DNA of 64,000 nucleotides, taken from HGM04593 sp045646965. Its GTDB lineage: Bacteria > Bacteroidota > Bacteroidia > Bacteroidales > Bacteroidaceae. The notes under the pieces were generated by a model. That model saw only the letters and a list, made by a program, of their open reading frames with translations, was not told the origin of the DNA and made no database searches. The translations under genes and the position numbers were made by a program. This document shows positions 18,324 to 26,427 of this stretch, one piece after another; the stretch's first letter is position 1; the number at the start of each line of letters is the position of its first letter. The stretch covers positions 8,174-72,173 of the forward strand of contig JAZRLR010000012.1 in the NCBI GenBank assembly GCA_045646965.1. The letters are read 5' to 3'.

Positions 18324-19343
18324 ATGGATAATATATTGGTTTTTTGTGAGACAGATGGTGCCCGCGTAGCCGAGGTGAGCCTCGAGCTCATCAGCGAGGG
18401 ACGTCGCCTCGCCGACAGGCTCGGCGTGCAGCTCGAGGCTGTGGCGTTGGGCTCGTGCCTGCACGATGTCCCGTCGCAGGTGTTCCCCTATGGCGTCGAT
18501 ACACTGCATCTTTTCAGCGATGCACGTCTCGAGCACTATACTACACTCCCCTTTGCATCGGCTTTGTGCAAGCTGGTGAGGGAAAACAGCTATCAGATAT
18601 TTCTGCTTGGTGCAACTATAATGGGACGCGACCTCGCGCCCCGCATAACAGCCGAGCTGCGCTGCGGCCTCACAGCCGACTGCACCTCGCTCGCTATAGG
18701 AGACTATGAGGATAAAAAGAGCGGTACCACAATAAAAGATTTGCTCTACCAGATACGCCCCGCCTTCGGAGGTAATATCGTGGCAACCATAGTGAACCCG
18801 CACAACCGTCCGCAGATGGCCACCGTGCGCGAGGGTGTTATGCCTTTGTGCGAGTGCCACCCCCGCGACTATCGCGGTACCGTTGTGGAGCACAACGTGT
18901 GCGACTATGTGTTGGAGGCCGATTTTGTGGTCGAGGTGATAGAACGCTGCGTGCGTCCCGCCGCAAATAACCTCAAGAACGCCCCCATCGTAGTGGCGGG
19001 CGGGTACGGCGTGGGCAGCAAAGAGAACTTCGGGCTGCTCTTCGACCTTGCACATCTGCTGCACGGCGAGGTGGGTGCCACACGCGCCGCCGTAGATGCG
19101 GGCTACACAACCCGCGACCGTCAGATAGGGCAGACAGGCCTCACCGTGCGCCCCAAAGTCTATTTCGCCTGCGGAATATCGGGGCAGGTGCAGCATCTGG
19201 CGGGTATGCAGGAGAGCGGTATCATAATTTCGATAAACAGCGACCCTGACGCGCCCATAAATGCCATAGCCGACTATGTGGTCACCGGCAGGGTAGAGGA
19301 TGTGATACCTCAAATAATAACCTATTATCAGCAAAAACGATGA
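18324..19343 (+). CDS. etfA: Electron transfer flavoprotein alpha subunit
   Basis: 339 residues. The N-terminal domain pairs with EtfB. The C-terminal FAD-binding domain contains V-V-A-G-G-Y-G-V-G-S-K-E-N-F, G-A-T-R-A-A-V-D-A-G, R-Q-I-G-Q-T-G, and Y-F-A-C-G-I-S-G-Q-V-Q-H followed by I-S-I-N-S-D-P-D-A-P-I, the typical EtfA signature. It binds FAD and accepts electrons from the acyl-CoA dehydrogenase encoded next, whose start overlaps this stop by four bases. Confidence 0.95.
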   Translation: MDNILVFCETDGARVAEVSLELISEGRRLADRLGVQLEAVALGSCLHDVPSQVFPYGVDTLHLFSDARLEHYTTLPFASALCKLVRENSYQIFLLGATIMGRDLAPRITAELRCGLTADCTSLAIGDYEDKKSGTTIKDLLYQIRPAFGGNIVATIVNPHNRPQMATVREGVMPLCECHPRDYRGTVVEHNVCDYVLEADFVVEVIERCVRPAANNLKNAPIVVAGGYGVGSKENFGLLFDLAHLLHGEVGATRAAVDAGYTTRDRQIGQTGLTVRPKVYFACGISGQVQHLAGMQESGIIISINSDPDAPINAIADYVVTGRVEDVIPQIITYYQQKR

Positions 19344-21043
19344 ACTATTATAGCGACAACAAGGTACTTGCCCACTATCTGCGTCATCCGCTGCTCAAAC
19401 GCATTGTAGAGATGAAAGAGCACGGCTTTGCCGAGAGTGGTGAGTATAATTATGCTCCCATAGATTTTGAAGAGGCTCTGCAGGGTTATGAGCAGGTGCT
19501 TCACCTTGTGGGCGAGCTATGCGCCGATGTAGTGGCGCCCAACGCTGCGCTCACCGAGGAGGAGGGGCCGTCGGTTGTGGACGGGCGTGTGAAATATGCC
19601 CCTGCCACCGAGGAGAATATGAAGGTTTTCCGTCAGGCAGGTCTTATGGGAGTCTCTCTGCCCCGTAAATTTGGCGGGTTGAACTTCCCCGTTGCGATAT
19701 TTACAATGATACAGGACGTTGTGTGTCGTGCCGATGCCGCGTTCGGTAATCTGTGGGGTTTGCAGGATTGCGCCGAGACCATCTATAACTTCGGCTCGGC
19801 AGAGCAGTGCGAACGCATCCTGCCCCGTATCTGCGCAGGCGAAACAATGTCTATGGACCTTACCGAGCCCGACGCAGGCAGCGACCTGCAGAGTGTGCGC
19901 CTGAAAGCCACATACAACGAGGAGGAGGGGCGCTGGTATCTCGACGGCGTAAAACGCTTTATCACAAACGGTGACAGCGATGTGCACCTTGTGCTTGCCC
20001 GCAGCGAAGAGGGCAGCGTCGATGGACGCGGTCTATCGCTCTTTATCTGCGAGAAGAGCTGTGGCAGGATAAAGACACGCCGCATCGAGGAAAAGATGGG
20101 TATTCACGGCTCGCCCACCTGCGAGATAGTCTTTGACCACGCACCGGCCGAGTTGTGCGGCAGTCGCAAGATGGGCCTCATAAAATATGTGATGTCGCTT
20201 ATGAACGGAGCGCGTCTGGGCATTGCGGCGCAGAGCGTAGGCCTGGCGCAGGCCGCTTACGAAGAGGCCGTGGCCTACTCACGAGAGCGCAAGCAGTTTG
20301 GCAAAGCAATCATAGAACTGCCGCCCGTGTATGCGCTTGTGGGTAATATGCAGGCGCGTCTCGACGCAGCACGCAGCCTTCTCTACGAGACAGCCCGCAA
20401 CGTGGATATGAGCTACCAGTTTGCCCACATCTTGCGCGAGCGCACTCTCACCCCCGAGGAGCGTCAGGAGTCGAAGCTTTTCTCCAAAAAAGCCGATGCT
20501 CTCACCCCGCTCATCAAGGGTATGGGCAGTGAATTTGCAAATATGAACGCATACGACTCGGTGCAGGTGCACGGCGGCTCGGGATATATGCGCGACTATG
20601 TGTGTGAGCGTCTCTATCGCGATGCGCGCATTACATCCATCTATGAGGGAACTACGCAATTGCAGGTTGTGGCCGCAATACGCTATGCCACAAGTGGTTA
20701 TTATACTCAAATCATAGAGGAGTACCTCGCAGCGGAGGTGCCCTTGGCTTTGCAATCGTTCAAAGAGCGCATAACCGCTATGGCGGCAGAATATGCCTCG
20801 CAGCTTGCGGCGGTGCAGGCGCTCGAAAGCCAGGAGGCTCTCGACTTTCTTTCGCGTCGCATATATGAGTCGGCGGGCTATTGCATAATGTCGGCACTCC
20901 TGCTTGCCGATGCGGCCGCCGATGCGGAACTTTTCACAGCGTCGCTTGTCCGCTTTGTAGCGCTCGCCGAGGCCGAGGTGGCGTCCAATGCCGTGTATAT
21001 CAGAAACTTCAGCACAGAAATATTAACACAATATAAAAAATAA
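19340..21043 (+). CDS. Acyl-CoA dehydrogenase
   Basis: 567 residues, longer than the usual 380-400 because of a C-terminal helical extension of about 150 residues, as in the long Bacteroidota and VLCAD-like enzymes. FAD motifs M-D-L-T-E-P-D-A-G-S-D and the R-F-I-T-N-G-D segment are present. The R-K-Q-F-G-K-A-I dimer motif, Q-V-H-G-G-S-G-Y-M and the I-Y-E-G-T-T-Q-L-Q loop with the catalytic glutamate follow. It oxidises an acyl-CoA to the enoyl-CoA and passes electrons to EtfBA. The chain length of its substrate cannot be told. Four-base overlap with etfA makes co-expression almost certain. Confidence 0.92.
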   Translation: MNYYSDNKVLAHYLRHPLLKRIVEMKEHGFAESGEYNYAPIDFEEALQGYEQVLHLVGELCADVVAPNAALTEEEGPSVVDGRVKYAPATEENMKVFRQAGLMGVSLPRKFGGLNFPVAIFTMIQDVVCRADAAFGNLWGLQDCAETIYNFGSAEQCERILPRICAGETMSMDLTEPDAGSDLQSVRLKATYNEEEGRWYLDGVKRFITNGDSDVHLVLARSEEGSVDGRGLSLFICEKSCGRIKTRRIEEKMGIHGSPTCEIVFDHAPAELCGSRKMGLIKYVMSLMNGARLGIAAQSVGLAQAAYEEAVAYSRERKQFGKAIIELPPVYALVGNMQARLDAARSLLYETARNVDMSYQFAHILRERTLTPEERQESKLFSKKADALTPLIKGMGSEFANMNAYDSVQVHGGSGYMRDYVCERLYRDARITSIYEGTTQLQVVAAIRYATSGYYTQIIEEYLAAEVPLALQSFKERITAMAAEYASQLAAVQALESQEALDFLSRRIYESAGYCIMSALLLADAAADAELFTASLVRFVALAEAEVASNAVYIRNFSTEILTQYKK

Positions 21044-21047
21044 AAAA

Positions 21048-21629
21048 ATGGAAAACGTAGTAAACAAAAAGATACGTGTGGCATACACACTTGTTTCACA
21101 TCGTAACGGAGAGAGTGAAGAGGTTGAAAAGACAACCCGTGAGCAACCCTTTGAGTTCTTGAGCGGAGTAGGCTATACCCTCGACGCTTTCGAGGATAAT
21201 CTCAAAGACCTCAAAAAAGGCGATTCTTTCGACTTTACAATCCCCTTTGCCGAGGCTTACGGCGAGTATAACCCCGACCACGTTCAGGATTTCGACCGCG
21301 AGGTGTTTACAATCGACGGCAAGTTCGACTCTGCTCACATATTTGCGGGCAATGTCGTTGAGATGATGCGCGCCGACGGCTCGCCCATCCTTGGAACCGT
21401 AAAAGAGGTAACTCCCTTTAAGGTGGTTATGGACTTCAATCACCCCTTGGCAGGCTGCGACCTGCAGTTCTTTGGCAACGTGGTTGAGTCTCGTCCCGCC
21501 ACCGACGCCGAGATGAAAAAATTCTACGACGCATTGCGTGCATCGCAGCAGGGCTGCGGCGGTTGCGGCGGCTGTAAAGGTGGCAGCTGCGGCGAGGGTT
21601 GCGACGAGGGCTGTGGCGGTTGTCACTAA
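21048..21629 (+). CDS. FKBP-type peptidyl-prolyl isomerase, SlyD-like, with metal-binding tail
   Basis: 193 residues. The SlyD-type layout is an FKBP core split by an insert-in-flap domain: F-L-S-G-V-G-Y-T-L-D-A-F-E and L-K-K-G-D-S-F-D-F early, then A-E-A-Y-G-E-Y, and the return strand V-V-M-D-F-N-H-P-L-A-G. The last 25 residues hold eight Cys, many Gly and a final His, resembling the SlyD nickel-binding tail. It catalyses proline isomerisation in the cytoplasm and may store or deliver metal. It starts 4 bases after the acyl-CoA dehydrogenase stop. Confidence 0.9.
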   Translation: MENVVNKKIRVAYTLVSHRNGESEEVEKTTREQPFEFLSGVGYTLDAFEDNLKDLKKGDSFDFTIPFAEAYGEYNPDHVQDFDREVFTIDGKFDSAHIFAGNVVEMMRADGSPILGTVKEVTPFKVVMDFNHPLAGCDLQFFGNVVESRPATDAEMKKFYDALRASQQGCGGCGGCKGGSCGEGCDEGCGGCH

Positions 21630-21644
21630 TTCAAACTCTTTAAG

Positions 21645-22715
21645 ATGAACAGTATAGGAACGCTCCTGCGACTCACTACATTCGGTGAGTCGCACGGAGT
21701 TGCCATAGGAGGTGTATTAGACGGTTTCCCCGCGGGTATTGCCGTGGACGAGGAGTTTGTCCGTGCCGAAATGCAGCGTCGCCGTCCCGGTCAGAGTGCC
21801 GTGACCACCTCGCGCAACGAGGCCGACGAAGTGCTGTTCCTCTCGGGTATCTTTGAGGGGCGCACCACAGGTACTCCCATCGCCTTTGTAATAAAAAATA
21901 CAAATAACCATAGCAACGACTATGATAACTTGCGCACGGCCTATCGCCCCTCGCACGCCGACTATGTCTACGATGTAAAATATGGTGTGCGCGACCACAG
22001 AGGCGGCGGACGCTCGTCGGCTCGTGAGACGGCGGTGCGTGTGTGCGCGGGCGCTCTTGCGAAACTTGCGTTGCAGCAGAAGGGTATAACCGTGCAGGCT
22101 TATACCTCACAAGTGGGTGATATTCTGCTTGATAAGCCTTACACTGCCTACAATCTCGCTCTTGCCGAGAGTAATATAGTGCGTTGCCCCGACAGCGAGA
22201 AGGCTGCGGCAATGGAACGCCTCATTCTCGATGTGAAAAAAGATGGCGATACCGTGGGCGGCGTTGTCACCTGCGTGGTGAAGGGTGTTCCCGTGGGGCT
22301 TGGTGAGCCGTTGTATAATAAACTTACGGCTGCGTTGGCTTCTGCGATGCTTTCTATAAACGCAGCCAAGGGGTTCGACTACGGCAACGGCTTTGCGGCG
22401 GCCTATGGTCGCGGCTCGCAGCAGAACGACATTTTTTATAACAAAGACGGCGAGATTGCAACCCGCACAAATAACAGCGGAGGTGTGCAAGGCGGCATAT
22501 CCAATGGCAACGACATCTATTTCAGAGTGGCTTTCAAGCCTGTGGCTACAATCCTTATGGAACAGCCCACCGTGGCTCCCGACGGAACAGAGACCATTGT
22601 GAAGGCTCGCGGTCGTCACGACCCCTGTGTGGTGCCCCGTGCCGTGCCTGTGGTAGAGGCTATGGCGGCTCTCACGGTGCTCGACCACTATATGCTGCAA
22701 CAGGCGAGGAGATAA
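21645..22715 (+). CDS. aroC: Chorismate synthase
   Basis: 356 residues, normal length. Family signatures: F-G-E-S-H-G-V-A-I-G-G-V-L-D-G near the N-terminus, the D-H-R-G-G-G-R-S-S-A-R-E-T flavin/substrate loop, G-G-V-Q-G-G-I-S-N-G, and R-H-D-P-C-V-V-P-R-A-V-P near the end. It converts 5-enolpyruvylshikimate-3-phosphate to chorismate, needs reduced FMN, and finishes the shikimate pathway in the cytoplasm. It is 15 bases downstream of the FKBP gene; linkage with the etf genes looks positional rather than functional. Confidence 0.96.
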   Translation: MNSIGTLLRLTTFGESHGVAIGGVLDGFPAGIAVDEEFVRAEMQRRRPGQSAVTTSRNEADEVLFLSGIFEGRTTGTPIAFVIKNTNNHSNDYDNLRTAYRPSHADYVYDVKYGVRDHRGGGRSSARETAVRVCAGALAKLALQQKGITVQAYTSQVGDILLDKPYTAYNLALAESNIVRCPDSEKAAAMERLILDVKKDGDTVGGVVTCVVKGVPVGLGEPLYNKLTAALASAMLSINAAKGFDYGNGFAAAYGRGSQQNDIFYNKDGEIATRTNNSGGVQGGISNGNDIYFRVAFKPVATILMEQPTVAPDGTETIVKARGRHDPCVVPRAVPVVEAMAALTVLDHYMLQQARR

Positions 22716-22757
22716 TTGCTTGTGCGGTAAATATATTAACATAAAACAGATGTTACA

Positions 22758-24656
22758 ATGAAAAATAATGAAACAAAGGAGAATGTGTGCGGCGATGTGA
22801 AAAAAAAATCGCGCTGTAACTCTTTCCGCAAGATTGCGATAGCGGTGTTCTTTGTGGCGGTGTGGGCTGTGCTTGCCTTCTGGGACGGGGATACTCTCTT
22901 CCGTGCGGGTGAGCAGTCGCTTTTCCTCTACAAGATGCAGTTCTTCAAGGAGTCTATGGCGCTGCCCGCAGGCTTCCTCTCTTATCTTGGCGCTTTCTTT
23001 GTACAGTTTTTCTATTATCCTGTGCTTGGCGCAGCCATATATGTGGCGCTTCTCGCACTCCTTTATAAACTGACAAAGAAAGTTTTCGACATTCCCGGCC
23101 GCTGGTCGTTGCTTGCGCTGCTGCCAGTGGTGTTTGTACTCGCTACCGACACGCAGCTCGGATACTGGATTTTCTACATAAAGATTCAGGGATTCTACTA
23201 TATGGCGCTGCTTGGCACCATAATCTCTTTGTGTGCGGTGTGGCTCGGCTACAAGATGCGCCCCGCTATGCGTGGCCTCTTTATGATAGTGTGGACATTC
23301 CTCACCTTCCCCCTGTTTGGAGTTTATTCTCTTGGAGCGGCGGCTGTTATGAGCATCTCTGCACTCGTCGATTCCATAAAAGCGCGTCGCGGTATCTTGT
23401 TCGGATTTATTACTTTTGTTGTGGGGGCAAGCGCACTCTATTCAGTGCCTTTGTACTACTATTACAAGGTGTATCCCACTATGGCCGTGGAGCACATCCC
23501 CTTTGCAGGAGTGCCCATTACCCAGTGGATTACATATAGCAAGGAGACCTTCCCCGACGGTATTATGGAGTATTGGGTACCTTTTATCCTACTCTTTGTC
23601 GTGTATATGCTGTTTCCCCTTTTCAAGGGCTCTTTTGCGGCAGAGTCGAAGGACTGCAAGGCGCGTTGCATTGCTGTGCAGGCTGTTATGCTTGTGGTTA
23701 TGCTCTCGTTTGTGTGGATTTATTGGTACAAGGATAATAATTTCCGCATCGAGAATATGCAGAGCCGCGCTATGTGGAACGAGGATTGGGAGGCTGTGGC
23801 CGAATATGCCAAGGATACCGACCTGCCCACCCGTCAGATTGTGATGAACAAGAATATGGCTCTTCTGAAGCTCGGTAGAGCTCTCGACGAGGCCTTCAAA
23901 TACCCCGACGGCAGTGCGGTGATTGCGCACCCGGGCGTGGTACACCTCACACAGACAGGCGGTATGATGACATACTATCAGTATGGAAAATTCAACTTCT
24001 CTTACCGCTGGTGCATCGAGAACTCGGTAGAGTATGGCTGGCGCAACGAGTATCTGAAACACGCTCTGCGCACGCAGCTCCTTTCGGGAAATCACAAGCT
24101 TGCCTCGCGTTATGTAGAGATACTCAAGCATACACTCTTCTACCGCTCGTTTGCCGAAAAGGCTGAATGGCTCATAGAACACCCCGAAAAGATTTCGGAG
24201 CAGAAAGAGTATAATATGCCTCTGCTTATGTACACCTACAACGACGCCCTCGAGCTCGACGATTCATACGTTGAGGTGTATGTTTCAAACAGCCTCACAA
24301 ATACCTTCACACAGAACGATTCGCGTCTTTACACCGAGGCTGCCGTGCTGCAGGCTATGGTGCGCAAGGATGTGAAGCTCTTCTGGAGTACAATGAGCCG
24401 CTATCTTTCCAAGGGACGCATCAACCGTGTGCCTTTGCACATACAGGAGGCTGTGGTGCTCTTTACAAACTTGAGTCAGGATGTCAAAACAAATATCCCC
24501 ATCGACGAGATTGTGAATTTGCGTTTCAAGAATTTCCTCTCAAAGACAAGGCAGTACAAAGGAATGAAGGAGAAAGAAATGGCTCCCTATTTCGAGGAGT
24601 TTCGCAATACCTACTGGTATTTCTATTTCTTTGTCCGCGAGATTAAAACCAATTGA
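22758..24656 (+). CDS. Multispan membrane protein, DUF6057-like
   Basis: 632 residues. The N-terminal 330 residues carry about eight to nine hydrophobic helices, beginning I-A-I-A-V-F-F-V-A-V-W-A-V-L-A-F-W. The remaining 300 residues are soluble and helical, with TPR-like spacing around E-D-W-E-A-V-A-E-Y-A-K and the repeated Tyr/Leu segments. The layout fits the DUF6057 membrane proteins of Bacteroidales as I recall them, but no function is known. Its stop overlaps the open frame of the next gene, so the two are probably coupled, and the pairing with a propeller lipoprotein may be meaningful. Confidence 0.6.
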   Translation: MKNNETKENVCGDVKKKSRCNSFRKIAIAVFFVAVWAVLAFWDGDTLFRAGEQSLFLYKMQFFKESMALPAGFLSYLGAFFVQFFYYPVLGAAIYVALLALLYKLTKKVFDIPGRWSLLALLPVVFVLATDTQLGYWIFYIKIQGFYYMALLGTIISLCAVWLGYKMRPAMRGLFMIVWTFLTFPLFGVYSLGAAAVMSISALVDSIKARRGILFGFITFVVGASALYSVPLYYYYKVYPTMAVEHIPFAGVPITQWITYSKETFPDGIMEYWVPFILLFVVYMLFPLFKGSFAAESKDCKARCIAVQAVMLVVMLSFVWIYWYKDNNFRIENMQSRAMWNEDWEAVAEYAKDTDLPTRQIVMNKNMALLKLGRALDEAFKYPDGSAVIAHPGVVHLTQTGGMMTYYQYGKFNFSYRWCIENSVEYGWRNEYLKHALRTQLLSGNHKLASRYVEILKHTLFYRSFAEKAEWLIEHPEKISEQKEYNMPLLMYTYNDALELDDSYVEVYVSNSLTNTFTQNDSRLYTEAAVLQAMVRKDVKLFWSTMSRYLSKGRINRVPLHIQEAVVLFTNLSQDVKTNIPIDEIVNLRFKNFLSKTRQYKGMKEKEMAPYFEEFRNTYWYFYFFVREIKTN

Positions 24657-24676
24657 TAATCAAAAAGTACGGCAAA

Positions 24677-26188
24677 ATGAAACAGATAATAAAATTTCCG
24701 CTTATAGCACTTATGGCCGTGGTGGCGGCAGCTTGCTCACCCACGTTGCCCGAGCACTATGTGAACACGGGCACCTTGCCTGTGATACGCCCCGATTACA
24801 TCGATGTCACCATCCCCTGTAATATCGCGCCCTTGGTATTCAGTATAGAGGACAAGGCCGACGAGTATGTCACACGATTCTCGTGTGGTGCGCAGGAGCT
24901 GCTCATTGCGGGCCCCGAGGTGGCTCCCGCTCCCGAGGAGTGGGGTAAACTTGTGGCTGCGGCAACGGGCTCCGAGCTTAAAGCCGAGGTCTTCACTGCA
25001 AAAAACGGCAAGTGGAGAGCCTATGACTCCTTTGCCATTAAAGTGTCGCCCGACACCATCGACAGCTACATCTCCTATCGTCTCATACCCCCCTCGTATG
25101 TAGCATACGAGCGTTTGAGTATAAGCCAGCGCAATGTCACCAACTACGACGAGAATATTATATACAATAATATGCTTGTGACGCGCGAGCCCGAAGGACA
25201 GTGCATAAATTGCCACGCCTACAAGAACCACCGTACCGACAATATGCAGTTCCACGTGCGTCAATACAAGGGCGGTACACTCTTTGTGCACAACGGAGAA
25301 AAGTTCAAGGTGAATATGACAACCGACTCCACAATCTCGGCAGGTGTCTACCCAGCGTTCAACCCTCGCTACGAAGTGGTGGCCTACTCTGTAAACAAGA
25401 CAGGACAGATTTTCCACACAAAGAGCACAAACAGAATCGAGGTGCAGGATGCCGCGAGCGATATCATCCTCTTCGACCCTGTGAACCTCACCGTCACCAC
25501 CGTGGCCGGCGATACTACAAAACTCGAGGTGTTTCCCTGGTGGTCGCCCGACGGTCGCACGCTCTATTACTGCTCTTCCGACCTGCCTGTGCGCTATCCC
25601 GGGCAGGATGTCGTGGATGCCGAGGTGCGTCGATATAAAGATATAAAGTACAGCGTGTTACGCCGTGAGTGGAATCCCGAGACATACGAATTTAGCAAGG
25701 CCGACACTGTCTTTAACGCAGCCAAGCTGGGCAAGAGCGCAACTTTCCCCCGCATCTCGCCCGATGGTAAGTATCTGCTCTTTGCTATGGCAGAATATGG
25801 CTGCTTCCACATCTGGCACCAGGACGCCGACCTCTATGTGATGAACCTCGAGACAGGCGACTATTGGCCTCTTGAGGCTGCCAATTCACAGCAGGCCGAG
25901 AGCTACCACTCGTGGAGCAGTACCGGTCGTTGGATACTCTTTGCGAGCCGCCGCGACGACACCAACTACAGCCGTCTTTATATAGCTCACGTGGGCGCCG
26001 ACGGCAAGGCTGAAAAGGCCTTCCTGCTGCCGCAGCAGACCTCCGATTTTTACACATTCTTCGACCGCTCATACAACGTACCCGAGTTTATGGTCGAGCC
26101 TGTGACAACCACTCCACAGCAGTTTGCCGAGGTTATAAAAGGCGACGCAGTGAAAGTTAAATATGTTAAATCTAAAAGCAAAAATTAA
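24677..26188 (+). CDS. Propeller (PD40/TolB-like) lipoprotein with a CxxCH motif
   Basis: 503 residues from the ATG at 24677, chosen because it gives a proper lipoprotein signal (M-A-V-V-A-A-A-C, Cys20); an in-frame start at 24653 would add eight polar residues. Residues 176-180 read C-I-N-C-H, a c-type heme attachment motif. The C-terminal half has PD40/TolB beta-propeller repeats: P-W-W-S-P-D-G-R-T-L-Y-Y, P-R-I-S-P-D-G-K-Y-L-L-F, S-W-S-S-T-G-R-W-I-L-F. It probably faces the periplasm and acts with the upstream membrane protein. Whether heme is bound is unproven. Function unknown. Confidence 0.7.
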   Translation: MKQIIKFPLIALMAVVAAACSPTLPEHYVNTGTLPVIRPDYIDVTIPCNIAPLVFSIEDKADEYVTRFSCGAQELLIAGPEVAPAPEEWGKLVAAATGSELKAEVFTAKNGKWRAYDSFAIKVSPDTIDSYISYRLIPPSYVAYERLSISQRNVTNYDENIIYNNMLVTREPEGQCINCHAYKNHRTDNMQFHVRQYKGGTLFVHNGEKFKVNMTTDSTISAGVYPAFNPRYEVVAYSVNKTGQIFHTKSTNRIEVQDAASDIILFDPVNLTVTTVAGDTTKLEVFPWWSPDGRTLYYCSSDLPVRYPGQDVVDAEVRRYKDIKYSVLRREWNPETYEFSKADTVFNAAKLGKSATFPRISPDGKYLLFAMAEYGCFHIWHQDADLYVMNLETGDYWPLEAANSQQAESYHSWSSTGRWILFASRRDDTNYSRLYIAHVGADGKAEKAFLLPQQTSDFYTFFDRSYNVPEFMVEPVTTTPQQFAEVIKGDAVKVKYVKSKSKN

Positions 26189-26216
26189 CATTTAACTGTT
26201 AAATTGTTTGAAAGCG

Positions 26217-26271
26217 AAAATTCTCCGAATTTGGGTTTCTTATCTCCTGAATTTGGAGAATTTTTGTTTTT
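26217..26271 (+). terminator. Rho-independent terminator
   Basis: AAAATTCTCC and GGAGAATTTT form a stem extended by wobble pairs (GAATTT against GAATTT), followed by T-rich sequence. It separates the propeller gene from the FAS1-SusCD block. Confidence 0.75.
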
Positions 26272-26338
26272 GTTTTAAAAAAACGTGGGTAAACGGGAAA
26301 AAATAATCACTTTTATGCGAATATTTATTTAAAAGTCT

Positions 26339-26346
26339 TATTTTTG
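26339..26346 (+). promoter_or_regulatory. -7 box TATTTTTG before the FAS1-SusCD block
   Basis: TATTTTTG matches TAnnTTTG and lies 81 bases upstream of the first FAS1 gene, leaving an AT-rich leader. The -33 region only offers TTTTAT at about 26311. It is the sole clear promoter for the six-gene block. Confidence 0.55.
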
Positions 26347-26427
26347 CACGTTACATAGTGGCTAATTGTGCCAAGGTGTATTATGTGTGTAAAAACAAAA
26401 AAAATATAATTAATAAAATTCGTACTT

